Shown: positions 1-11,770, counted from the stretch's first letter. The stretch: DNA of 64,000 bases from Fragaria x ananassa (GCA_034370585.1 CP139754.1:16200001-16264000); one strand, 5' to 3'. Translations and numbers: made by a program. Notes: generated from the letters alone by a model not told the origin.

Positions 1-472
1 CACAGGAGAATCAGTTGTCCATATAGTTTGATATGCATTCATAAATTGGTTAATATATAAGGGGTTAGTAGAAAGATATTAATTTAGGGAGCTTATGTGA
101 TAATTACTTATACAAGTGTCAAACACCTTTCAAGTATAATCTTTATTTTTGTTGCATTATGTCAGATTAAATGCAAAATCAGTGTATTGCAAATGTGACT
201 ACTGCTTAGATAGAGAACTAACCATGGAGGATTTATAAGAAATGTCAGTCCCATGGTGTGCTCCCATGTGGTCTGGTCATTACCAAAATAGCACCCAAAC
301 AAAGTTTATGCACAGCTGTGGTTTATGTATATGTTTTCCGCTTAGTCTATTTCGACTCCCAATTACCATCAGAAATAAGGTTCCTTTAATATGGTTACTT
401 CTGTTATTATCATAAGTCTACCCTAAAGGGAATGACTAATGGCTTTCTTTGTTGTACTGCTCTATATTTAAG
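1..472. other. Intron/upstream sequence of the SEC6 gene
   Basis: A+T-rich sequence with no coding stretch that I can recognise. Because the next exon starts in the middle of a codon after a clear AG at 471-472, this stretch must be at least partly an intron of the SEC6 gene, whose earlier exons lie outside the window. Confidence 0.6.
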
Positions 473-1622
473 GTATATTGAAGAGAGATCATTTAGGAGA
501 TTTGTTGAGGCTTGTCTGGAGGAAACTGTGGTTGTATATGTTGACCGTCTTCTCACACAGGTTTTATTTCTGACGAATAACTGTCTTAAAAGATTGGCTT
601 TGAACATCTTGTAGAACGGATTTCTCGATCCAATATTATGTTCCTTAATTGTGTTATCAATGCTTCTCTTTGCAGAAAAACTATATAAAGGAAGAAACCA
701 TTGAAAGGATGAGACTGGATGAAGAGGTTCTCATGGACTTTTTTAGGGAGTATTTAAGTGTTTCTGTAAGTTCTGATCCTTGTGTTTACACTTTTTCTAT
801 ATATTGTAATCCTGTAAGTTTTGTTTATGAGATTGTAATTTCCATTTATTGGAGTCGGTTGTTCCTAATGCTTTCCCATCCTAATTTCTTGAACCTGGCT
901 GCAGAAAGTAGAAAGCAGAGTCAGAATACTGAGTGATTTGAGAGAACTTGCTTCGGCAGAGAGCCTGGATACATTCACACTGATTTACACAAATATTCTT
1001 GAACATCAACCTGATTGTCCGGTAAATATTAGAAACAATATATTCTGCTGAATTGGTTCTGGTTCACTTAATTTTTTAGTATAGTTTAGCTTTCAATTGC
1101 AAATGAATATGTATCCACTAGCTAAATCAGTTAGTTTTAGGTTTAATTCCAGTATTTTTGCGACGTATGATAAATCTGTATCTTCTCATGCACAATTTTT
1201 TGTCCAAGATAGTCTGATTCTTCCTGATCTCACTTTATTGCAGCCTGAGGTAGTGGAGAAGCTTGTTGCACTACGAGAAGGCATACCGCGGAAGGATGCT
1301 AAGGAGGTATGCAAATTGAATTGATGAATTTTGTTTTCCCTCACTCTTTAACCATCAAAAGACTTAATCCTCTCAAACTAGGTGAATGGAAGTTTCATTT
1401 GCTGTGTCTCAGAAAATTTATTTCATGATAATCTGTAGAATAATTAACCACTAAGCCACTAATGTTTGCAATATTTTATTTGCCGAACAGGTTGTACAAG
1501 AGTGCAAGGAGATATATGAGAATTCTCTCGTCAATGGAACCCCTGCCAAAGCAGGTTTTGTATTTGCAAGAGTTAAGTGCTTATCGTCTGCCAAGGCATC
1601 GATATGGCGAAAACTAACTTAG
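473..1622 (+). CDS. SEC6: Exocyst complex component SEC6, C-terminal exons (5' end outside window)
   Basis: SEC6 is a core subunit of the exocyst, the octameric complex that tethers secretory vesicles to the plasma membrane. Five exons join in frame: 473-560, 676-765, 905-1021, 1244-1306 and 1491-1622, all with GT-AG introns. They encode about 164 residues, including EERSFRRFVEACLEE, EETIERMRLDEEVLMDFF, ILSDLRELASAESLDTFTL, EVVEKLVALREGIPRKDAKE and the terminal WRKLT before a TAG stop at 1620-1622. These segments are strongly conserved at the C-terminus of plant SEC6. No frameshift or internal stop is visible. The first exon begins with the last base of a codon, so the N-terminal part lies upstream of the window. 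Confidence 0.93.
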
Positions 1623-2400
1623 TCCATCTAGAAGCAGAACACCGATATATTTGCTTGTACTAACGTCTTCATGTTTTTGCAACCTTCATGGAAATTTGTT
1701 AACTTTCTTTTTTGTTTTATTACTTGCAAATTTGGCTAATCCAGTATCTACTTGTATCTCAAAAAAAAAAAAAAAAAAAAAGTTACGGGCTTTCTAAATC
1801 TAAAGTTACGGTCTATCTACTTGTGATTTGTGGATAATGGCACTGCCTTGATTACTTACAATTAAGCGAGGTAAGTCTTCTGCTGTGATTGAACACCCCT
1901 CTAGTGCTTTTGAGGGTGAGTTGACTTTGAAGAGTGTCAATGAGGTGATTGTCATTTCACCACAGAAGAAGGGATGAGTAGGTTGTCCCCCAGGCTAAAT
2001 ATCCTTGGATAAAAAATTCAAAACATATGAAAATAAATAAATTAATAATGTGTGTATCTGACATTAAGAAAAAAAATTTCGCTTCTTAGTACCAAACATT
2101 AAAAAAATTAATCAAGAAGTGTAGAAGTGATATTGATATACAAGGAGAATTCAGAAATTAATCAGATGCACATCCCCAAATTCATAAACTTAGTAGTTAG
2201 AAAAGGCATAGAAATATAAATTTGAAATTCGATTTAATAAGCTAGAGAGAAATAAAATACCAATATCGATATAATAGATTTTAAGTTCTTTTAATTATAT
2301 TCTACGTGGATTATTGGCTCATATACATGCTTAATTCATATAATACAAGCTATTCTATTTGAAAGTGGAGAAAAAAAGTGTCTAGACCAATGTACAATCC
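1623..2400. other. Intergenic region with an A-homopolymer
   Basis: SEC6 3' flank. An A-run occupies about 1760-1781. The rest is A+T-rich and I see no gene or element boundary in it. Confidence 0.5.
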
Positions 2401-2628
2401 TCAGTCCCTGGCCTCTTCTTGTCTCATCCCCGTCCTTTGCCTCTTCTTCTTCTTCTTCACATGAACCTCATGTGCATTCAAGTGCCTAAGAACCATTTTC
2501 TTCGGGGGCTTCTTATTGTTGGGATATGTTTCAAAAGTAAATTGAGGAGCGACCATAATATGAGTCCGGAGTCTAACCAAAGGGGGTGTTGTAAGTGAGA
2601 AAGTACTTCCGTCAGAGTTAGTTGCCAA
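2401..2628 (-). other. Short unrecognised open frame (75 codons)
   Basis: This frame has coding-like composition and ends in a Lys/Arg-rich tail (VHVKKKKKRQRTG). I do not recognise a family. It lies beside the duplicated sequence into which the LINE inserted and may be a gene fragment carried by a decayed transposon. It could equally be a chance frame. Confidence 0.2.
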
Positions 2629-2860
2629 AATATGTCGACAATTTTAAGCAAAATAAAGAAAATAAAAAATATCGTTCTCCAAAATAGTAGTCGCTGCTGA
2701 GGGGTTTTGGAATGGCTCATTGCTCTCCAAATCAGTTGTTGTAGCTGTTTCGGGGGTTTGGGGTGGCTCAGATCCAGAGTTAGCTGCTAGAAAAATCGCC
2801 AACTCTAAGAAGAAAAAACAAAGGAACAATAGAAGTGGCCAGAAAAATGTCGACATCTTT
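2626..2860. repeat. Imperfect tandem repeat unit (~215 bp) at the LINE target, left copy
   Basis: The block starting near 2626 (ccaaaatatgtcgaca...taagcaaaata) is matched by a second block starting near 2840, which is interrupted by the LINE and resumes at 8851 (taagcaaaatagagaataa, then ctccaaa...gctg). The spacing between the two starts is about 215 bp. The LINE therefore landed near the start of the second copy. Confidence 0.55.
2844..2860. repeat. LINE target-site duplication, left copy (17 bp)
   Basis: aaaatgtcgacatcttt, identical to 8834-8850. It abuts the T-run that is the poly(A) tail of the element read on the minus strand. Confidence 0.9.
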
Positions 2861-2931
2861 TTTTTTTTTTTTTTTTTTTTTTGGTACAGATGAAGCCCAA
2901 AAAGGCCTAGAGCAAAAACAAACAAAAAAGC

Positions 2932-5900
2932 CTAACTAGCACCACTGGTCCTGAAACTTCTGTCTCTGGTAACACCCATCATATCATCAACCAAAGCTTC
3001 AGCAACACAAGCAGGCGCCTCAGTAAAGTAAACAATGCCATGAGAATTGCAAGTACTATTTTTGGCCAAAATATCTGCAACCACATTACGTTCCCTATGA
3101 ATATGCTTGATCTGGGCAGACTTAAAGTCCTGAAGCATAGACCTGCAGTTTAAAACAATGGTCCCCAGGGGGTGCAAATCCACATCAGCATTCTGGACAA
3201 GGTTAATAAGGACAGCAGAGTCAGACTCCACTTCAATCTCAGCAATTTGCAAATTAAGGGCCAGCTGAATGCCATAATAAAGACCCCAGGCTTCAGCTTG
3301 AAGGACTTCACCAGCACCAATGCAAGCCATAAAACCCCCCTTCCAACAACCATACTCATCCCTTATAACACCTGTAGCACCAATGTCCCCATTCCTGGTT
3401 CTAGAGCCATCCACATTAAGTTTGAAAAAACCCATAGCAGGCTTGATCCAAGAAAAACTCTCCACATGTGTCATAACCCGCAATTTAGGCCTAACAATTG
3501 CCTTATGCCACTTAGTAGCATAATCAATGATAACATCAGCCAGGTTGAAAGGATACTGAAAATTATCAACAAAAATGCTTTTACATCTCCACTTCCAAAT
3601 GAACCAGCAACAGAAAGCAAAGAAAATGTTCCAGCTCAAGTTACTAATATGGCAGCCACTTTGCAGAAGATTAGCAAAAATCCATCCATCCCAACTTAGA
3701 GAAAAGGTAGCCCTCATGGTAGTAGGAATATTGAAGGAGTTCCAAACTAACCTGGCTTTAGGACAATCACGAAATAAATGAAGCATTGTCTCAGGCACAC
3801 CAGCACAGTGCTTGCAAGAAGGACTAGGGGATAATTTCCTATGATGCCTTTGTTCATTAGTAAGAATTTTGCTTGAAACAAAGGACCACAGGAAGATCTT
3901 CAGCTTTGGGGGAATATTCATGGACCAATTCTTCCTCCACATATAATTCTGAAAACCCTGCTCATCACAAAGCAGCTGATAAGCCAATTTAACAGAAAAA
4001 ACACCAGAAGAAGAGTTACCCCAGATTAACCTGTCTTGTAAATTACCATCAGAGATGGGAATAGAAGCAATAATATGAACCACATCAATAGGCAGATGAG
4101 AAAATAATAAATCCAAATTCCAAGAATTTCCAGTCCAGAAATCACAAACATAAGCATGCAGGTCAATAATCTCATGATCCAAGGCAACATTCTCCAGGAT
4201 ACCACAAGGGGACCAGCTGTCAACCCAAAACTTGGCAGTACAGCCATTTCCTATCCTCCACTGGACCCCTTTTCTCAAAAGCTCAGCACCAGAAACAATG
4301 GCAGACCATGTGCTAAAACAGTTCGTGGGTTTGTCATAGTTCTTCTGCAGAATAGAGTCAGCTTTTAGATATTTTTGCTGATAAATTTCATTCCACAAAC
4401 CCTTATCCTCTTGAATGATCCTCCAGCTAACCTTAGCAAGCATGGCTTTGTTCATGTCAGAAGATTTCTTAATACCAAGGCCACCAAAGCATTTAGGCCT
4501 ACATACCATATCCCAATTAGTCAAATGGATCTTTCTCTTCTGCTCAGAATCCCCCCATAAAAAATCCCTGTTCAATTTATCCAACTTCTCACAGATACTA
4601 CTAGGGAGCTTGGCAGTTTGCATGGCATAGATGGGAATAGAAGACGTTACAGATTGAATTAAGGTAAGCCTACCTGCCATATTCAAAGTCTTGCTCTTCC
4701 AGCTAGCAAGTCTAGATTGAACCTTGTCAACCAGGCTAGTATAAGTGGAAGCAGAAACTCTAGAATGGATTAGAGGCATGCCAAGGTACACACCTAGATC
4801 CTCAGTTAGAGGGGATCCACAAATTCTGCTAATATTATTAGCAAGAGAAGATTTAACATTTGGAGAACAAAAAATCCTGGACTTCTCAAAACTGACAGTT
4901 TGACCAGAGAGGCTACAGAAAAGATTCATAACTTGCTTTAAAATGTTAGCTTGGGAGGCACTTGCTTCAGCAAAAAGAATCAAGTCATCAGCAAAAAATA
5001 AATGGGATACAAAAGGACCAGATTGAGAAGCTCGAAAGGGTTTCCAGTACCCCATATCCACAGCAGACTGAATAATGTGAGACAACTTCTCCATACAAAG
5101 GACAAAAAGGTAAGGAGATAAAGGGTCACCTTGCCTAATACCTCTGCTACCAGTGAAGGACTGAGAGAGCTCACCATTGACAATGATCTGGTAACTAGCA
5201 GTAGAGATACAGCTCATAATAAGTTTCACAAAATTAGCAGGAATTTTAACCTCACCAAGAACTTGTTCAATGAATTTCCAGCTTAATTTATCATAGGCTT
5301 TGGATAAATCAATCTTCCAGGCCATGAAACCCTTCTTGCCCTTGGAATTTTTGCACTTGTGAAGAAGTTCTTGAGCAATCATGATGTTGTCAGAAATATG
5401 TCTGCCAGGCACAAAGCTCACTTGATTAGGACTGATCCATTTTCTGAGCAGAGGCCTAATTCTGTCCACAATTATCTTAGATATGACCTTGTAGACAGTA
5501 CAACACAAGCTTATAGGTCTGAAAAACTGCATATGCTAAGGAGAAGGAATCTTAGGAACAAGAGTAATTAAAGTGTGGTTCAGGTTGGAGGGGATAACTC
5601 CAGAAGAGAAAGCCTGGGTCACAGTACTGGTGATCTCAGCAGCACACAAATTCCAATGCTGCTGAAAAAACAAGGCAGGAAAACCATCCACACCAGGGGC
5701 TTTTAACTTACCAATTCTGAACAAAGCACTATGAATGTCATTCTCAGATATAGGCCTATTCATTCTCTCCATATCAGAAGCTAGAATCTCAGGGAATAAG
5801 GAAGGAATTATAACTCTCAAATCATGCACAGGGTCAGCAGTGAAAAGTTCCTTGAAGAAATCAACAGCAACTTGTTGCATATCTTTCAAGTTGGTTCTCC

Positions 5901-7032
5901 AAACACCATTGATATCAAACAAACCATCAATTTTATTTCTCCTCCTTCTAACAATAGTAGTCAAGTGAAAAAACTTTGTGTTCCTATCCCCCTCACTAAG
6001 CCATTTATCCCTTGACTTCTGCTTCCAGAACAGAGCCTCAGCATCTCTAATTTTTTCATAATCAGCAATGAGTTTTTTCTCAAGATCCTGGAGGAAAGGG
6101 TTTTGCCTTCTGCCCAAACACTTCTGAATACCACAAATTCTAGCATTAAGAACTCTTTTCTGCTTGAAAATATTACCAAACACATTTTTATTCCATTCAA
6201 TTAGGGACTTGGCAAGACAACTTGTTTTCTGAGTTAGGTCACCCTGACAATTATTCCAGGTATCAGAAACCAAGTCAGGATAACTTTCATGAATCACCCA
6301 CATAGCATGAAAACGAAAGGGTGAGTTCTTCCTTGCCCCTCTAAAGCTAGGGAAAAGTTTGACTAAGATGGGACAATGGTCAGACTTCATTCTAGCAAGA
6401 TGGCTCAAACTAGCATCAGGAAACCTAAATCTCCAATCACTATTACAGAAGCCTCTGTCCAACCTTTCCTTCACAGAGTTGTTAGACCAAGTATAATCAG
6501 CACCTTGGTATCCCAGATCCACCATACCATTCCTACTAACCCAATCTCCCATACCACCAAATCTATAATGGTTTGAACCACCAATTTTATCAGCAAAAGA
6601 CAGAAGTTCATTAAAATCCCCCAAAAGCATCCAAGGCAGGCCAAATTTATGAGCAATGGAATCAAAGTACCTCCATAAATTACTCCTAGATGTGTTACAA
6701 GGGCTAGCATAGACACCAGTCAAAAGCCAAGGAGAGGAACCAGGCCAAGAAACTATAACAGATATTGATTGGAAATTCGAATCAGCAGGCTCAATATGGA
6801 CTTTATTTTTGTTCCAAAGTAACCAGATTCCACCAGAATAACCAGTTGCTTCTTGCACCAGATAATCAGTAAACCCAAGGGAGAGAAGAAATTTTTTAGC
6901 ACCTTCAAATTGGATTCTAGGCTCACAAACAAAAAGAATGTCAACACTATTCATTTTAACTAGATCCTGAATAGAGGACCTAAATTTGTCACTCCCAGCA
7001 CCTCTAGAGTTCCAAAATAGGATGTGATCCAT
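2932..7032 (-). pseudogene. LINE ORF2: endonuclease / reverse transcriptase / RNase H, one in-frame stop
   Basis: ORF2 starts at the ATG complementary to 7030-7032 (MDHILFWNSRGAG) and stops at 2932-2934, about 1366 codons. Order of domains: apurinic-like endonuclease (CEPRIQ, LLGDFNELL, SDHCPIL); reverse transcriptase (FRPISLCCTVYK, SFVPGRHISDN, KAYDKLSW, RQGDPLSPYLF, catalytic FADD box); a zinc-binding RT-associated region (CKHCAGVPETMLHLFRDC); and a C-terminal RNase H (NVDGSRTRNGDIGATG, AEAWGLYYGI, ESDSAVLI, ERNVVADILAKNS). A single TAG at 5533-5535 interrupts the frame between VPKIPSP and MQFFRPIS at the start of the RT domain. No other lesion is visible. ORF2 begins 34 bases after the ORF1 stop. 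Confidence 0.92.
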
Positions 7033-7066
7033 AAAACAGGCGAGAGAGAGTAGAACAAAGTCCCAA

Positions 7067-7296
7067 TCAAGCATGAACCATCTCCTCCTCAATAGAGGAG
7101 GAAAGGTTCTCATCCATTGTCAAAGTACTATTCTCAGAGAAGACTTGTTCAACAAAACAAGAGGAATTTTGAGCAAGTTGTAAGAGAACATTAGTATCAA
7201 CCATATGATCATCAGGGGGACTATGACCAAAGATACCAGCAACACTAGAACTATCCACCTTATCCACATTATCAAAAGAAAGTTTAACCCCGTTTC
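7067..7296 (-). pseudogene. LINE ORF1, 3' portion in sense orientation
   Basis: The C-terminal end of the gag-like ORF1, ending ...SSSIEEEMVHA with the stop at 7067-7069, just upstream of ORF2. Upstream, the frame runs into the inverted 5' UTR near 7290-7305, which marks the inversion junction. The N-terminal part of the same protein is encoded on the opposite strand at 7436-8833. Confidence 0.75.
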
Positions 7297-7435
7297 TGAT
7301 TTTCTTCATCGTTTGGCCCGATTTGATCCTCGTTTTCCGGCGATTTCTCTGGCCAGTCTTGCTAACCTGGTGGCGACGCCTGTGTTTACCTTCTCCGCCC
7401 TTCCTTTGGGAAGCGGCGGAGCCTCTGATCTCTCG

Positions 7436-8833
7436 ATGTCTCAACGAAAGCGTACTAGATCTGGGAATGATATTTCTTCAGATCTTGAGAATCTAAGAAT
7501 GGAGGACTTGGATTCTTCTTGTTTTCAAACTCATCGACCTCAACCCTCGCTGAGTTATGCCTCTATGCTCAAGACTTCTGTTGACCACTTACAATCCATG
7601 ATGCCAGAGGACTCCATCTTCTCTGATGATGATTGCAGATACTCACAAGGCAAGCATGGCCTGAATGTTTGCTTTTCTGAGAAGGTTCACAACAATTTGG
7701 ATTTTGGTTGGCGCTGCTCTGTCATTATCAAGCTCATGGGTAAGCCGAACTCCTCTAATACCTTCGATTTCATTCTTAAGGGTCTTAGACGTAAGTGGCA
7801 GATTAAGAGTGGTTGGAAACTAATTGATCTGCCGAATGATTACTTTGTTGTCAAATTTAACCTGGAAGAAGATATGAATGAGGTGTTATGTGGTGGTCCT
7901 TGGATAATTGCTGGACAAACTTTGATTGTTAGGAAATGGAGTCCTGAGTTTAACCCTGAGACTGATGTTATTGATAAGATGGCTTTATGGGTTCGTGTCT
8001 GTGGTTTGCCTGTGAAATTCTTTAAGTTTTTTGCCATTGAGAAAATTGGGAAAATCTTAGGTGATGTTGTTAGGGTTGACCCGATTACAATCAGTCAGGC
8101 TAGGGGGAAGTTTGCAAGGGTTTGTGTTGAAGTAGATTTAAGCAAACCTCTTAGGCCATTTGTGGAGGTGGAATCAGTTGCTTACAATGTAGTCTATGAA
8201 GGTATTTCTCTGATATGCTTTGAGTGTGGTTGCTTTGGTCACTCCAAGGAAAAATGTCCTACTGTCGTTGCTGCTCCTGTGCAGCCTACTCCATGTGATC
8301 CTCAGAAGTCATCTGCCCCTAGTGATATTCCTGCTAGTGCTGACATGGTCAATGATATGGAAGCTAATTCTGCAATCCCTTCAGTGATCAAGGAAGATAT
8401 GGGTCCTTGGATGCTCATGAATTACAGAAACAAGAAAAAGGCGCATAAGGCTGGTAATAGTGTGAAGAGTCCTGCTAAGGGATCAAGATTCACAGTTCTT
8501 CAAGATGAAGCTGACATCACCACAGATATGGATGAGACCATTGCTGGAACTTCTAAACCGAATCAAGCCCCTGCTATTGTGAAATTGTGGACCAGCTTTC
8601 AAGATAAGCAAAAGAATATGCATGCTCCCTCTACTTCTAAAGCTGCTTCTGCAGGTTCTGGTACTTCTAAACTCTCTGATATGCATAATTCTATTAAAGT
8701 TTCTTCTACTGGTGCTTCTGGTACTAAGGCTAGGTTACCCTTGAATGATCTTTCTAATGTTCAATCGGGTACTTTAGCTAAGTCTACTGTTAAGTATCAA
8801 AGGAAATCCAAACCTCCAATTGTCCCCTCCACT
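7436..8833 (+). pseudogene. LINE ORF1, 5' portion (DUF4283 + CCHC knuckle), inverted block
   Basis: ORF1 of plant L1 elements encodes the RNA-binding gag-like protein. The start at 7436 (MSQRKRTRSG) follows a 5' UTR-like stretch. The frame is open to the end of the element and on into flank. It contains a DUF4283-type region (around GLRRKWQIKSGWKLIDLP and GGPWIIAGQTLIVRKW) followed by a CCHC knuckle (CFECGCFGHSKEKC). The element part ends at about PPIVPSTK, where the 17-bp target duplication begins; the residues after that are host-derived. The true C-terminus of this protein is on the minus strand at 7067-7296. Confidence 0.88.
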
Positions 8834-8850
8834 AAAATGTCGACATCTTT
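8834..8850. repeat. LINE target-site duplication, right copy (17 bp)
   Basis: aaaatgtcgacatcttt, identical to 2844-2860. It is followed by the continuation of the interrupted repeat unit (taagcaaaatagagaat). Confidence 0.9.
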
Positions 8851-9835
8851 AAGCAAAATAGAGAATAAAAAAAAAACCTTTCTCCAAAGCAACAGATGCG
8901 GCTGTGGGGGATTGGGTAGCTGTTATGGGGGCTTAAGGTGGTTCGATTTTGAGAAATTTTGATAAATAACCATAATTTTGCTAGCAAAATGACTTTTGAC
9001 CAAATTTTTTAAAATGATTAAAAAAATAACCTTTCATAATAAGGAAAAAACATTAGTGTCCTTAAAAATCAGAATGTTGCAGTTTTTGTGTTTGAATGCC
9101 TTGGACTCTCAATCACGTCCACAAAAAGAAAAAAAGACTAGAAAATTCTTTATTCAATACATCTTTACTAGAAAAACTAATCAGAGCTGCATTAAGGATG
9201 TTGTTTGAAAGTGAAGCAACAAAGAAATAAAGTAGAAGAACAAATGGTTAAAACATTGAACATTGATTGAGTGCATATGAGAGCAGAGAGGAACATGTGG
9301 AACGCAATGGAAGTAGATGAATTAAGTTTTAGTTGTTTTTGGATTTTTCGAATGACTTGCTTTCTGAATATAACTGGTTAATGACAAGAAGAGAAACTCT
9401 ACTTACTCGTAGATTTTGATTAGGATCATACAATTACAAAAACTTTGATAAATATGCAGACTACGAGCCTGATTATAATTTTATACCCATCTAAATTTAG
9501 GATGGACGTATTACAATTCTTGAGGCATTGTTTTGGGATCTAATAAACCACTCGAAGATATTAGACAAAAATCTTGAAGCTCTTTTTGTTGAGACCAATA
9601 CACACAATATATATGTTAGCTCGCTTCGCGTTTGTAAAGGGATTTATGGGGAATAATTCAGGTAAAGATTTCTTCAATCGATCAATTTCAGTTGTCTTGG
9701 TTAGTTCTTCCTGCGACACAATGAACATAAAGTATATGAAATGTACTTATAATTGGCAAGATCTCAGGTATGGTAAACACATACGACGTTTTTGTATATG
9801 TTCTTAGATGACAAAATCTTCTATAATCTATTATA
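8851..9835. other. Intergenic, end of target repeat then A+T-rich DNA
   Basis: 8851 to about 8950 resembles 2648-2760 (rest of the interrupted repeat unit). From there to 9835 I see nothing beyond chance short frames. Confidence 0.5.
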
Positions 9836-9844
9836 TTTAATTAA

Positions 9845-10117
9845 GGAGTAAATACTTGTGACACCCTGTAGTTTACACCTAAAATCAGTTTTGTCCCTCA
9901 CTTTTTTTTTTAAACTGGTATACCCCTATACTTTGAATTCTCGACTGATTTGCCCTTTTTCCAGCTGATTATGACTGTGAATAAGGGTATACCAGTTTAA
10001 AAAAAGGGTAAATCAGTCGAGAATTCAAAGTATAGGGGTATACCAGTTTAAAAAAAAAAGTGAGGGACAAAAACTGATTTTAGGTGTAAACTATAAGGTG
10101 TCACAAGCATTTACTCC
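9845..10117. mobile_element. Mutator-type MITE with long terminal inverted repeats
   Basis: A 273-bp foldback element. The left arm (ggagtaaatacttgtgacac...) is repeated in inverse at the right end, with arms longer than 100 bp; shared stretches include gtttacacctaaaatcag and ctggtatacccctatacttt. A 9-bp direct repeat, tttaattaa, flanks it at 9836-9844 and 10118-10126. The 9-bp duplication and long arms point to a non-autonomous Mutator-superfamily element. The arms differ at few positions, so it is fairly young. Confidence 0.85.
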
Positions 10118-10126
10118 TTTAATTAA

Positions 10127-11317
10127 TACATATTATCATGTCAAACGAGCAAGTCAAAGAAAAAGAAAAAATTAATTGTTTTTTGGTAGTCAAAAATAAA
10201 AACGTTACAAAACTATGAATGGAGATGAAGCTAGTGATGAAAATGAACAAGGAGAACTCTGTATAGTTTATAAAATGTAGGGTGTTTATGTTTTTAGCTT
10301 CTCAAAAAAGATTAGAATTCAACTTTTTTCAAAAGTGGGTTATAAATCAATTCAAGGTCTTAAAAGATGTTAGTTTCTTAAATTTCTCCTCGGTTTCATT
10401 CTAAGATGTCTGTAACATATTTTCATATTGCTGCAACATGCACCTTAGGTTGTAATCTATATCCATATCCTGCACCATATCCGCTCTTCTCTTTGAATAA
10501 ATTCAAGATTCTGGTTTAGAAGAATACTGAAAACGTTAATATCTCGTTTTTAAAAAGATAGAGTAAAGTTTGATTCTATATTTAAGATAGAGTTTTCATG
10601 CATATTGGCTTAGCTCTAGCTAAAATGCAAGGGAGAAAGTTATAGTTAGTTCATATGAAGACTACAAAAAATAAGAGGCGTTGCAAAGAGTAGAGAACAC
10701 CAACCTTATCCCCAGCCATGAGGTGAGGGAGTGTACATGTTTCATGTGGTTGAGCCGTTACAATCGTTTCTTAATGATATCCCTAATGATCCTCAAGCAA
10801 ACAAAAGATGGTGATGAAGCTTATGTTGATGAAATTGAGGAGGAGTCACTGTACATTGTTGTGAGTCTTGTTTTTGTTTTCAACCAGTTTATTTGAGTGA
10901 ATTTTAACAAGGATTTCAGCTCGTAATAGATAAACAAACTGATATTGACAAGAGTTTGTATTGATGTTAAGTTCAATTATATACAATAGCTTGCAAGAAA
11001 AAAAAAAAAAAAAAAAGAGTACCCGGGTCTAATCAACCTTAACTCTCTAACCCTTTAGTGTCTTGGGCAGTGGTCACGACAATGATATACAGGTCTGGTA
11101 TTCATGTGCGCAAGATGTCATAATGCCTCACGGTAAAACCTCATATGCAGTTGGTCCCTACGGTTTTCAGGGAGGAACTCCATTCCCGTAAACCTTTTAT
11201 AAGGCTGTCATTTAAACTTGAAAAAAAAAAAAAAAAAAAAACAAGCGTTATTAACATTCATAAATAAAAAAATAAAAACTAAAAAAAACCTAAAGGTAAA
11301 AACATGTACCTTATTAT
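10127..11317. other. Intergenic region with two A-homopolymers
   Basis: No gene recognised. A-runs at about 11000-11017 and 11221-11241 bracket roughly 200 bp of more complex sequence (gtacccgggtctaatcaacc...) that could be a small retroposed segment. I cannot assign a family. Confidence 0.35.
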
Positions 11318-11770
11318 TCAAGATATCCTTATAGTCCATTTTTTGTCATCGTGGTGCTTGTTAGCAAGCTTGCGTGAAATCAACAGTGCCCAGCCACGAG
11401 ATAACGAAAATTCATCAGGTAAATTTCTACGATGAATCAAACAATTCCTCCTGTAATCTTTATCGAAGAACTCCTCTACAAAAGTTATGTTATGCTTAAA
11501 AGCCCATACCATCATGATGAACAGGCCCCCACCTAAATTTTTCACTTTCTTCTTCCCTAGACAATAGTGTATGTGGGCGAGCATTGCAGCTCCCCAAGCA
11601 CGCCGCCTAAATTCTCTACACACTATGGATTCTAAATAACCTAGAGGCACATAATCGTCGGCGGTCGATAATATTACCGTGCCCACAAGGTACAAGATAT
11701 ATGCATTCACATAGCATTCTAACATACCCAGATCCGCAACTATAGGCAAAGTTTGAAATTCTACTCGCAT
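11318..11770 (-). pseudogene. Plant mobile domain (MAIN-like) fragment
   Basis: A 150-codon frame containing YVNAYILYLVGTVILS, YVPLGYLESIV and RRRAWGAAMLAHIHYCL. These match the pattern of the plant mobile domain (PMD) shared by MAIN/MAIL proteins and by captured copies inside plant transposons. Only the C-terminal half of a typical domain is present, and there is no clear start context. I infer a transposon-borne fragment rather than a working gene; an exon of a larger gene cannot be excluded. Confidence 0.55.

Larger units (their letters stand above)
2861..8833 (-). mobile_element. L1-type LINE with 5' inversion (twin-primed insertion)
   Basis: A nearly full-length plant L1-like retrotransposon of about 6 kb. 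Read on the minus strand, the 3' two thirds (about 7296 down to 2861) carries the end of ORF1, all of ORF2, a short 3' UTR and a poly(A) tail (T-run to 2882). The remaining third (about 7297-8833) is in the opposite orientation and holds the 5' UTR plus the first ~466 codons of ORF1. The element's 5' end is therefore internal, and the outer edge of the inverted block is an internal ORF1 position. This is the geometry of twin priming. Perfect 17-bp target duplications flank the whole structure, so it is one insertion and not a later rearrangement. Confidence 0.9.

Noticed and set aside
8834..8962. C-terminal residues of the LINE ORF1 frame after PSTK
   Set aside because: They are encoded by the target duplication and host flank, not by the element.
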